Assembly (NCBI RefSeq): GCF_954871325.1
Contig: NC_088775.1
Coordinates: forward strand, 28,373,561 to 28,437,560
Direction: 5' to 3'
DNA length: 64,000 bases
From: Gordionus sp. m RMFG-2023
Lineage: Eukaryota; Nematomorpha; Gordioida; Chordodea; Parachordodidae
Below the pieces are notes generated by a model. It did no database searches. It was not told the DNA's origin and saw nothing but the letters and a program-made list of their open reading frames with translations. Shown here in pieces: positions 48,354 to 58,459 of this stretch. Position numbers and translations under genes: made by a program. Each line of letters opens with the position of its first letter. Position 1 is the first letter of the stretch.

Positions 48354-48789
48354 AATAAAAGTAAGGTAATGAATTTCAAGGAATTTTTAAATTTAAATTC
48401 TTTCATCTTTAATTGAAATAAGATTTCAAAGTTCTACTTTTACTTTTTTTTATATAAATATCCTTAAAATATGAATTGAATTCAACTATTTTCAAAATTT
48501 CTGTGTGAATTTTGTTCCCTTTATTTACATTATGTGTTTAGGTATGTTTATACTAGAATTTTTTTAGATAATATACTTTCATCATGAATTTCACAATTTT
48601 ATTTATACTAATTTTCCTATTTATAAGATTACTATTGTTTTTACAGTCATTATAAAATTCTTTTTGATTTCTTCATGTGATCGCATAGGTTTTATATTAA
48701 TCTGCATCTATCATGCCTATTAATATTTCAAGTATATTTTCAAAATGTTTTAACATGACTTTCCTAACAAAGACATTTTATTACTGTTT
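48354..48789. other. AT-rich spacer
   Basis: Nothing recognised between the BED hAT and the decayed coding remnant. Confidence 0.35.
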
Positions 48790-49190
48790 ATGATTAACAC
48801 GTGCAAAATTAGAGAATTCCCTTTGTATTCTATATTCACTTGTGCTAAACCTATCATTGTAACGTCTTGTCATTGTAACCTGATAACTTTATATTGAACT
48901 TCATAATATTTTTAATGCCTGTTTTCTCAATCATATATTCTTGTAGAATTAAATCTCATGTCAGTATCTACTTGTATTGATGTTGAGACGTTTTTGATTT
49001 TGGTGTTTATCATATATGCATCATCTTTATAATTTTGAACCTCGTTTTCTATGTTATTTATGTCAATATTCAATAAATTGTAATCTGTCGTGATATAATT
49101 TTGCTGTCCTCGACCTCTTCTATATTAATTGTATTGATCTTATTTAAATAAGGCGCTTGGTGTCTAGGAGCCATGGTTTCTATTGTCATT
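48790..49190 (-). pseudogene. Coding-like remnant, possibly from a retroelement
   Basis: The minus strand from about 49183 reads MAPRHQAPYLNKINTIN and nearby, in another frame, a hydrophilic stretch DINNIENEVQNYKDDAYM and KNVSTSIQVDTDMRFNSTR. The composition is coding-like and helical, but I recognise no domain. A gag-like or other retroelement protein is one possibility; a host pseudogene is another. It is broken. Confidence 0.35.
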
Positions 49191-49197
49191 TAAACTA

Positions 49198-49641
49198 TTC
49201 TTTATTTATTAATTAGCAAACCTTCGTTATTGAAGATTTACAAATTGTATCTTCTCATCCAATCCCCAGTTCCAGTGAGAAGCTTACTTTGCATGATGAG
49301 GTATTTAATTTAAACACGAATTATATAATAACTTTTGAAGGGAATAAATTATGATTATGAGGTTATTCAAATATTTCTGACATTTATTAAAAACTTAATT
49401 ATAATGTAGTTGAGAATAAAATGACCATTTGGCTAAAATTTTATTAAAAATATAGTTTTTCATAAGTAAACAAATTATAATACTCTTTATTTATAGCAAA
49501 TCTCCATTATTGAAGATTTACAATATTATCTCCTCCCACAATCCCCAGTTCCAGTGAGGCGCTTACTTTGCATGAGGTATTTAATTTAGATAAAATTTAT
49601 ATAATAACTTTTGAAGGGAATAAATTATGAGGATATTCAAA
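49198..49641 (+). repeat. Direct duplication at the 5' side of the TTF-type hAT
   Basis: The sequence agcaaa.ct.c.ttattgaag then atttaca, ccccagttccagtgag, gcttactttgcatga and aacttttgaagggaataaat is present at 49198-49374 and again at 49480-49641, about 285 bp apart. The second copy runs into the open frame of the transposase, so part of its 5' coding or leader region has been duplicated. Confidence 0.65.
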
Positions 49642-52140
49642 GTCCAAGTCTTATTCAGCTATACAAAAAGAAGGAACCAAATGATCCATTTCACTTCATA
49701 TTATTTAGGATGACAAATATTTTGATTAATTTCATAATTGCTGTAAGCTCATGTCAGCCATGTACAAATAAATTTCAATATCCTGTTACTCACAAGAGGT
49801 TTTAAATAATATATAATTTTCATTAATTTATACCCATCCATTATTTCTACACCAGTATTTATTTTTTTACTTTTTAAACAGGAGCATGAATATAACCTAT
49901 TATAGAAAGGTTAATATAGATGGTTCCCTCAACCCCAGAAATTGGCTATCTTATAGCACCACTTTAGACAAAGTCTTTTGTCTATATTGTATTATGTTTG
50001 GTGGCCCTAAGTCTAATACTTTTTGGACTCGACTTGGAGTAAATAACTGGAAAAATATTAAGCGTGACTTAGAGAGACACGAATCATCTTCTATTCATAA
50101 GGATTGTGAATATGCAAATATTACTTGGGTTGCAAATAAGCGCATTCAAGATCATTTGCTATCAAATAAGCTTGATATAATCATGGAAAATCGTAATATA
50201 GTTCATAATATCATCGATGCTATTATGTACCTTATAAAATGTAATATAGCCTTTTGGGGTTCTAATTCGAATGAAGGTAATTTTATGTGCCTCATAAAAT
50301 TAATGGCAAAAACGGTTCCAACTTTACGTGCATACATGGATAACAACGAAAAATTGCGGAGAAAAAAATAAGATAAAATTTCGAGACCTTATATAAATTT
50401 GCTGTCATATGGCCACGTGAAAAAAATAACTGAAATTATTAAGTAACAAAAAGCATTATTAAAAAAATTAAAGAGAATCGTGCCTATAGCATCATATTAG
50501 ATAGAACATATGATGTGTCTAAAAAAGAATGCATAGCTTTGCTTGTACGGTAATAAAGAAGATGATCTGCATCCACATCATGTAGAAAGGATCATACATG
50601 TTTTTACAACATCAGAAACCACTGGGGTAAATAAAAAGAAACATGTGGATGGTGCAGGGAATATGAGAGGAGTATATAAAGGAATGCAGGCTTTAATATT
50701 GAAAGAGGCTCCAAAAGCCATCTATATTTGATGCCATTCACATCGGCTAAATTTAGTAGTTGCTCATGTTTGTGGATGCAAAATTGAAATGAACGGCAAT
50801 GGGAATATTAGATGAGTTATATAATTTTATGAATGGAGTTAGACGTCAAAGTGTGTTTGTTAAATATCAAATGAGAAAGTCCAAGAAATCTCTTAAAAGA
50901 ATTAAAAACACAACAAGGTAAATAAAATATTTTTAATGAAACTTATATATTTTCAGAAATTGGTATCATCTTCCAAATCTGTAGAAATTTTTTTAGATGT
51001 TTATGAACATATTTTAGCATCATTAGTTGAATTAAAAGATTCTAATGACCCAAGCACCTTCCGATGGATTATTATCAAGAATTAAGGATGAAAATTTTAT
51101 ATTAAGTCTATTTATTTTGGAAGAAATATTGAAATGTACACATGAGGCTTGTATTGAAATGCAGGCAGTTGGTAATGATTTGGCTATGGTAACCAAATTA
51201 ATACAACATGCAAAAAATAAATTACAAAGACTAAAAGGTTAATATTAGTTAATATTTCTATAAATAATTTTAAAATATAGCTAATGGAGACAATATTTTT
51301 AAAATTACATTCCTTATCTAATAGTTTTTTGAAAAAGAATAATATAATAACTGATTTGTATAATATGAAATCAATATTCAAATTGGATCAAACAGAATTC
51401 AATAATTATGTTGAACAAAAAAAACAAGTTGAATAAATTAAAAAATTTTAAATTATTATTTATTGTTATAGATATAGAACGGAAATATTTTTCCCTGTGC
51501 TATATGCAATAATTAACCACGTAAATGATCGATTTAATTATGATTGTTTAAATTTTTATCACAAATATCCAATTTTACTCCCACTGGAATTATGGATAAT
51601 TAAAAAATAGAAGGATGGCAAATATCCGAAATTTGTCATACTTATCAATTGGATGCCCAAAACATTGTTGATGAATATAATGATTTTCGCTCTTTATATT
51701 TGGAGTCTCAATCAATCATTTTTTGCGTAGATCTTTTGAAAGTTAAAAAGAATGACACGTTATATATTGATGATAGTAATTTATTAATATTTTATTTGTA
51801 ATTGTATATAATTAAAGGTATTTCAAACGATCAAACTACCGAAGAAAATATCAATAGCGAAATTATGACCAAAATATAAAAAAATGGATAAAATATTCTT
51901 TTATAATACCATACCACCTTTTAAATCAATTAAATTCTTATTCTAATTTAAATTTATTATATAAATATTTATTAATCCTTCCTTCAACTTCCTGTTCAGC
52001 CGAAAGAGCTATGAGTAAAGTAAAAATAAACAAAACTCGAATGTGGAATAAAATTTCGGACTCATTTTTAGAAAATTTACTGTTAATATCCAGCGAAATT
52101 GATGTTTTTGAAAAATTTACAATTGATGATATATTATAAC
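49611..52140 (+). pseudogene. hAT transposase of the TTF zinc-finger / DUF4371 (ZMYM1-like) type, inactivated
   Basis: An exon around 49611-49798 ends CTNKFQYPVTHKR at a donor (AG|GTTTTAAA); the acceptor at 49880-49881 (TTTAAACAG) opens the TTF finger: RKVNIDGSLNPRNWLSYS, DKVFCLYCIMF, then NNWKNIKRDLERHESSSIH. DUF4371/RNase-H-like core follows: SIILDRTYDVSKKECIALL near 50490, VFTTSETTG, DGAGNMRGVYKGMQALIL to 50730, then HSHRLNLVVAHVCG. A 39-bp intron fits 50918-50956 and another short one near 51239-51281. The hATC end LPSTSCSAERAMSKVKINKT lies at 51980-52040, stop near 52138. Stops after LRRKK (50371) and frameshifts near 50540 and 50770, plus lost sequence, make it dead. No terminal inverted repeats were found. 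Confidence 0.8.
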
Positions 52141-52659
52141 ACAATTTGCATTAACATTAAGGTTATCCAAATTATTAATAAAATAAGTAATGTATCTTTT
52201 TCACAGCGAATATATACGCTTTTTAAAAATGTAAATTTAATTTAACATTTTATAATTTCAAATGCAATTTGAAAAATATACTATAATTCATTTTATTCTA
52301 ATATTTTATATAATAGCTCTATTTACAATACATGTTTTTAATTAATTAAAAGGTAATATAGGTATTTGGAATTAAGCTAAATATACCTCTTTAAAATTAC
52401 TCGTCTTATATTTTTTACAATATTTTAGATCTTTTTTATAGAAATATTTATATGTTATTTCATTTAATACACTTATATATATTTTATAAAATAAAGTGAA
52501 TATCAACCAAATTATGAAAAGATTGCATTATTTAAATATAAGTTGATTATCACCAACAAATTTTTAAAATTTTTTTTCCCTAAATAGGCTTGAAAGATTG
52601 TAAATAGAATTATGTTGTAAGGTTATAAATGGTGGCTTATTATAAGAAAATAAAATCAC
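52141..52659. other. AT-rich spacer
   Basis: Nothing recognised; the 3' end of the TTF-type hAT probably lies here, but I cannot place its terminus. Confidence 0.35.
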
Positions 52660-52789
52660 TATACCATCGTGAGTCTGTAAATTTTCCGGCCAAAGGCCGC
52701 AGGTTTTTTTTAGATGGGTATGGCTAGATTTTGCAAGGGGGTTTGCCTCCATCAAATTTTCTGCCATGTAGACGCTGGAGTTTAAGACA

Positions 52790-53095
52790 GTTGACATTAG
52801 TTTTATGCCCCTGTAATTTTGACAATTGTGTGAATCCCCTTTATTTTTGAAGATAGGAACTAGATAGCTCTGCCTCCATTTTTGAGGGATCTCTTCATTT
52901 CCCGTATTTTATTGTATAGATTTGTGAGGAGATGCATTCCATCATCTTCTAGTGCTTTAAGGCTTTCTATTGAAATATCATCTGGACCCCTAGCTTTGTT
53001 GTTTTTCATATGCTTGAGGCATGTGATTATTTCTTGTTCTGTTATTGGTTGTACAAGGTTTTGACATGGGGAGTGTTCATCTAGATGTAGTTTTG
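52790..53095 (-). pseudogene. RTE-clade LINE reverse transcriptase fragment
   Basis: The minus strand reads ITEQEIITCLKHMKNNKARG then PDDISIESLKALEDDGMHL and LTNLYNKIREM, the conserved N-terminal part of RTE-type reverse transcriptase (usual form: MKNGKA.GPDDIP.E..K.L). One frameshift near 52900 switches to EIPQKWRQSYLVPIFKNKGD and SHNCQNYRGIKLMS, again the classic RTE motif order. It ends near 52790; neither the YADD catalytic site nor a 3' tail is present, so it is a short internal fragment. It is joined directly to a gypsy RNase H stretch on its upstream side. Confidence 0.75.
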
Positions 53096-53540
53096 TAAAA
53101 ATATGGACTAGAGGTTTGTGATCAGTGATTATTGTAAATTTAGTCCCATTTAAATACTCCTGGAACCTCTTAATAGCAAACATTATAGCAAGAGCCTCAC
53201 GCTCAATCATAGGCGTAGCTAAGGGGGGGCAAGGGGAAATCCCCCCCTTCAGAAATTTATCACTTTTTGTGAATATCATTTTAAGTTAATAAAAAATATC
53301 ACCCTTAGTTCTCCCCCAATCCATGACCCACAAAAATGTATGCATATATCTTAAACAATAATTTGAGTGAAAGAATGTAAAAGTTGATATTTTTTTATAA
53401 AACTATTCATCATAATTTATACATTTTGGAAAAAGGCATTTATATATAAAAAAAGTGAACCAAAAATGTTATTTAAGAAATGGAATATAAGCCAAAGATA
53501 AGTCTTAAGACAAAAGTGAAATGTATTATTATTATTAACT

Positions 53541-56176
53541 AGTAGAAAGCCCGTCAAAAATGACGGGGAATGAGATTTTTATTCATTTAATGTCATGCCA
53601 GATTCAAGCTCACAATATTAGGAAGCATCCAAGATCTTATAATTTTAAAAAAGTTTATCAAGCCCAGCTCAACCCTTGATAATTTGTAAAAGATATTCCC
53701 AAGTCAGGTGCAAGCTAATATTAATTTTGAGGTTTCAAGCCCAGTCCTACCCATTATAATTTTGAAAATTTTTTCCCGCCTCGGAGATAGTTAAATTTTT
53801 AATATCATCACATGAACGGGAAATATCTGATTTACCAATTAGTCTAATATGGAAAAAAAAACATGTAAATTCCGTATTAAGGGAAACTGGGAAGGCCTGG
53901 GCAACCACTTATTAGAGAATCATGACAAATAAAATAAAAATTACCGACTCTTATACTTTTTTGTAATATGATCTATTAAAATTATATCTAAAAAATATGT
54001 TGTTTATTATATAGGGTTGTTGTTGTTTTTCAGATAAATTTAATGTATGTCTTGCATTTCTGAAATTATTTGTCAAAGAATTTGATAAGGGATATATATT
54101 TTTTTATGTTAAGTTAAAAAAATGCTGTCTATTTAAATTACAAAAATGCCATTAAACACTAATGAAACTTATATGCAAATTATTTATATATTTTTTTTAT
54201 TGACATATAAATTTAGGATAATTTTTTTAAAAAATAATTAGGATTATTTATTATGTATTTGATAAAGTTAAGAGCAAATCCTTGTTGACATTTTAATTTT
54301 TGATGGAAAAGGCGACAAAATAAATCTGGGCGGTCATCTGGAGAGGAAATAATTAATATATAATTTGATATCATTTAGGGTTGTAGATGAAAGTGATGAC
54401 GGATTAACAAAGCAGTACAAAACACATTACGTCCTGATAAAGATGATATGCCTATGCCTTGGGTTACTGGTAAAAGAAGAACGCAAAACAATATTTCTGT
54501 CAATGTCAGCATTGGTATCCCCCTCTAAAATAGAATCATGAACGTCAATGTTAACTCAACCATAAAACGGTCGTAAGTATTGTTATAAAGGCCACGACTA
54601 CTGTATATATTTCCATTAATAAAGTTGATGAAATTGGCCGTACTGTACATTCAAGTTTGAACACGCAAAACGATATTTCTGTCAATGTCAGCATTGGTAT
54701 CCCCTTCTAAAATAGAATCATGAACGACAATGTTAACTCAAACAAAAAACGGTCGTAAGTGTTGTTTTAAAGGCCACGACAGAACTACTGCATATTTTTC
54801 CATTAATAAAGTTGATGAAATTGGCCGTACTGTACATTCAAGTTTGAACATTCCTCTAAGTATTCATGAAAGTTTCTCAGAGAATCGTATAAAATAATAT
54901 TTATATAAACTCCTAGTGAGGTGAATGATAGTACAGAATTAAATGTTTATATTTGTTGAAAAATAGCCGGAAGCATAGGGATTGTGGTAGTGGTGATAGT
55001 ATAATTTGGAGAACTGGGTGAAAATAATATAAACATAGATATAAAACATAAGATAAAAAAAACAAAATAAACCTCCAGATGAATTCATTTCAAGCGTAGT
55101 TCTTTATTATTTTGTCTACCAGTAGCTTTAGAACGGGTAAGGCGTTTGTTTAATCGTCATTATTTTCTTTTCTTATTTTTAACAATAGATTCATCATGTT
55201 TTGTAGCAATGTGAGGGATTAGGGTTAGCTTAGACAAATAAAAAAATCAGGCAAAAATATAAATAAACTATTGTTGAAATTAAACAAACATTAAAATAAT
55301 GTAAAACCGGTAGATGGGTCAATATTAGATGCATAATTCTAGTAGTTGGAGGGCTATCATCAAAAAAAAATTTGGGGGACTTATCAAGTCTATTATGATA
55401 TTCTAAATAAAAAATAACATGATGAATTTAATGTTATTAAGATTAAGGTTAAGGTTAATTAATTGTAAGGTAATTAAAAATAAGATTAAAAAAGGGGGGA
55501 AAAAAGAAGGTATAAATTATTATATTATAAAAATAATAAAAATTAAATTAAAGGAATTTATAAGGTTTTGAGAAATAGTGGTTAATAGATAATAAAGATA
55601 GAAAGAAAAGAATGAGATAATAAAATTTAGTGATAAATAAATTTATTAAGGGAGGGGAAATAAATAAAGAAACAGTTATTTATAAGGATTGGAGATTATA
55701 AATAGGTTAGGATAAGAATATTTAAATATACTTGATTATCTTCTTAATTATTGGTTATGAAAGAAAAATATGAGTATAAAAAATTGTAATGTAACTACTG
55801 ACAAAAATTGTGAGTATGTTCAAAATAAATATACAAGTTGAGTATCTTGTAGAGATTTCATTAATGTGTAATTGATAATATGAGATGAAAATTGATAAGG
55901 TAATCTAAAAAATAAAGAAAGGATTAAGTGAAATAAAAAGTATTCATATTTACAAAGTTGAGGGAATATTGTTTATATCAATTCAAAGACGATTTTCCAA
56001 ATCTCTCAATTCATGTTAGGTATGTGTACATCAATTCTCGAAATTCCATTCATCTGTTTGTAAAAATAAATAAATAAAATCAACAAATAAAAAAAATAAA
56101 GATAAATACGTACCAATGACATGACGTAGCGATGACATGACGTCGCGATGACGTAGTGAGAACATCGGAAAATTAT
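53541..56176. mobile_element. Possible Helitron-like or other TIR-less repeat
   Basis: The left part begins agtagaaagcccgtcaaaaa, forming a perfect hairpin CCCGTCA-AAAA-TGACGGG at 53550-53567. The right part has repeated 16-bp units gatgacatgacgt.gc (56115-56150), then gtgagaacatcggaaaatta and tataatatagata. This terminal architecture (short hairpin near one end, TIR absent) resembles Helitron/Helentron-type non-autonomous elements, but I could not verify termini or target site. The interior includes a tandem duplication (54481-54849) and AT-rich filler. Confidence 0.3.
54481..54849. repeat. Tandem duplication, two units of about 183 bp
   Basis: Unit 1 starts acgcaaaacaatatttctgt at 54481 and unit 2 acgcaaaacgatatttctgt at 54663; both continue gtcaatgtcagcattggtat, acggtcgtaagt, aaggccacgac and gttgatgaaattggccgtac. 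The better-than-local GC content and near identity suggest decayed coding sequence, but I recognise no protein. Confidence 0.65.
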
Positions 56177-56484
56177 AATATAGATAATAGATCCATAAAA
56201 TTAATTAATAATATAATATATCAAATATAATTTTTTATAAAGTGAGTAATTTTAATTTATTTATTTTAATAAAAGTAAAATATAATTATAAAACTATTGA
56301 TAAAATTAAATAAAAAAAAATAAAGCACAATACAAACAGTGTAATATCGTAGATTTACAGTATAACTAATTTTATTAATTATCATATGACAATCAAATAA
56401 TTTTTATCAATATAGCGAATTATATATTTTACAGAAAACTATAAAATATTGATAAGGACATCAGAAAATATGTTTTAAAGATAT

Positions 56485-56880
56485 TGTGGGATGAATAATA
56501 TGAAGATTATTTTTTAATATCATTAAATATTTAAATAAATAGATGGCGTTAAATAATTGAATGCAAATTGTTGCTATATTTATTATCAAGAGCATTGATT
56601 AGTAAATTTTGTTAAAATATTAACTGTAATATATTCTATAACTTCAAATATGTCTGTAAAAGTGGAATTTTACCTAGTATTTTGTAACCAATTCTATATA
56701 ATAGAGGAATATCAACTATATGTCTACTTACTTTTTATAAATAAATTTCTTATACTTGTTTGGAATAAATTATTACCCTGCTTTTATATTAATGTAATAA
56801 AAGTAATTTATTATATTTTATATAAACTAATAAAAATGTATTTCATATTTGTTCCAGGCTTATTTTTTTTTATTAAATAA
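56485..56880. repeat. Dispersed repeat shared with 59.96-60.12 and 63.42-63.55 kb
   Basis: gtgggatgaataat, aaataaatagatggc, ttattatcaa, aatattaactgtaatatatt, then gtctgtaaaagtgg and tatatgtctacttacttttt recur in the same order at 59965-60116 followed by 63423-63540. The second copy is split by the hAT at 60125-63414. A 76-codon frame at 56650-56880 is chance. Confidence 0.7.
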
Positions 56881-56925
56881 CCTCCTCTCTTGTAAAAATA
56901 TTTTATGACTATATATTGACCAAGG

Positions 56926-56998
56926 TAACCCGGCCGAAGACCGGGCAAAGGTGGGCCGAAGGCCCGCCAAAAATGGGGTCTGGGAGCGAAGCTACCAA
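56926..56998 (-). other. Cluster of three short hairpins near a TIR
   Basis: Read on the minus strand: GGTAGCTTCGCTCCC, GGGCCTTCGGCCC (stem capped by the stable C-UUCG-G type loop) and CCCGGTCTTCGGCCGGG. They lie 55-125 bp inside the right terminus of the 53208-57052 element. GC-rich inverted repeats in such an AT-rich element suggest subterminal sequence important for the element, by inference only. Confidence 0.5.
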
Positions 56999-57060
56999 AA
57001 AATTTTTAATTTCCCCACCCCCTACCTTAGGAAAATCCTGGCTACGCCTATGCGCTCAAT

Positions 57061-58130
57061 GTTAGTGTAGTTTATTTCGGATTTTAGTAAAGTTCTTGAA
57101 GCAAAAGCTATTGGTGTTTTTTTGCCATCAGTGTGAAATATTACAGCTCCCATCAACGCATTTTAATTATTATAACTTCTAGAGTGTTCGATCCATGTCT
57201 ATTTTTCTTTGTTGATAATCTTGTATAAAGGATCGTCAATATCCGCGAAGTTGTTTAAAGACTTAGCCAGCCATTTCCAGAAATGCTGATAGTTCAGTGG
57301 CTGATTTCTGGCATGTATATCATTGCTTTAATTTTATAGTGATTTACGTATATACCATTTACATCAATTTCATGACCCAAAAAACAATTTCACTTTGAAA
57401 AATAAACTCTTGGTAAAATTAGGTATTAAACCATAATATAATTCTCTCAAAAACTTTTTAAATGTTGTTAAAATGAGCTTCGTCATTATTTCCAGTTATA
57501 AGTAAAACATCGATGTAAACTATGACATCTTTCAGAAAAATAGCAGATGAAATCTTTAGCCCAAAAGGAAGTCAGGTAAATTGGTAGCCTGTGTGGATAT
57601 TGTCAAAACTGCAGCTTTTATCAATATGAATCTGTAGAACGCATTTTAAACATCGATCATTGTAAACTTCTTTCCTCCCAAAAGTTTAGCTATTAAATTA
57701 TTTATTCGTGGAAGTGGATATCAAATCTTCTAGAGCTGGATTGATGGTGCCTTTGAAATCAGCGTAGTGCCGTATAATCCCATCATCCTAGTAGACGGCG
57801 GTTATAGGATTTGCCAATCAAAGATCTTTTAATGGAACGATAATTATTTCTTATCTATTAGGTTCTTTACCCACAACATCATTTTTTTGCATAAGGTATT
57901 CGCCTTGGTGGTATGATCTTTGGTTGGGAGTCATTCCTGTAAATAGCTTGATATTTACTTTGTTTATTAATCTGTTATTCATTTTGAATTGACAGTTTTT
58001 ATTAAGTTTTTTTAATTTTGTCATCATGTTTACATTTATTTTTCCAATATATTTGTTTAAAACATTTTTAATCGTTTATCCATGAACGTCCTAAGTGCGT
58101 TTTTTCTAGATTCAACAATCATGGCTTGTA
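57061..58130 (-). pseudogene. Gypsy reverse transcriptase / RNase H start (fossil)
   Basis: Minus strand: a PLPRIN-type stretch (YPLPRINNLIAKL), GGKKFT followed by a catalytic-region remnant, then GAVIFHTDGKKTPIAFASRT and LLKSEINYTNIER, the typical junction from reverse transcriptase to RNase H in Ty3/gypsy. The reading is broken at several points. It continues past the inserted element at 53208-57052 as EALAIMFAIKRFQEYLNG and ITDHKPLVHIF. Confidence 0.7.
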
Positions 58131-58219
58131 ATTTTTTTGTGATGCCGTCATAATTTACATTAATCAGAGTTATACCAATTACCTTGATTTGATTACCATC
58201 ATGAGCTGTTAATTGTAAT

Positions 58220-58459
58220 TTAGATTTTTTTAATTTCTGATATTCCTATTTTCTTAGCTATGTCATGAGGTATAATTATAAATCTTGATCCCGTATCTCG
58301 CATTATCGTAGTAATGTTGTTTAATTTCAGAGTTACCATAAAAGCACTGAATTCATTGTAAATGTTCTCAGTAAAGTTGTTAACATTAAAATCAAAATCA
58401 TTATTGTCGTTTGCGATATCAACTTTGTCTTCTACAATTCTTTGATGTTCATATTGCAA
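58220..58459 (-). pseudogene. Gypsy aspartic protease region (fossil)
   Basis: Minus-strand frame with MRDTGSRFIIIPHDIAKKIG, matching a retroviral-type aspartic protease active site (D-T-G) and the following helix. It sits upstream of the reverse transcriptase and downstream of an Asn-rich nucleocapsid-like stretch, as expected for gypsy order. Part of a broken element. Confidence 0.65.

Larger units (their letters stand above)
53208..57052. mobile_element. 3.8-kb TIR element with perfect 8-bp target duplication
   Basis: Left end CATAGGCGTAGCTAAGG; right end read inwards CATAGGCGTAGCCAGG. Flanks are exactly cgctcaat (53200-53207 and 57053-57060), as for hAT elements. I see no transposase; the interior holds a separate Helitron-like repeat candidate (53541-56176), a region shared with the repeat at 59.9 and 63.4 kb (56485-56880) and, near the right end, three hairpins. 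It is therefore a large non-autonomous element grown by nested insertions. It landed in the RNase H sequence of a gypsy fossil. Confidence 0.8.

Noticed and set aside
54120-56180. CRISPR-like repeated array
   Set aside because: The repeats are a two-unit tandem duplication and short 16-bp units without regular unique spacers; the genome is eukaryotic.
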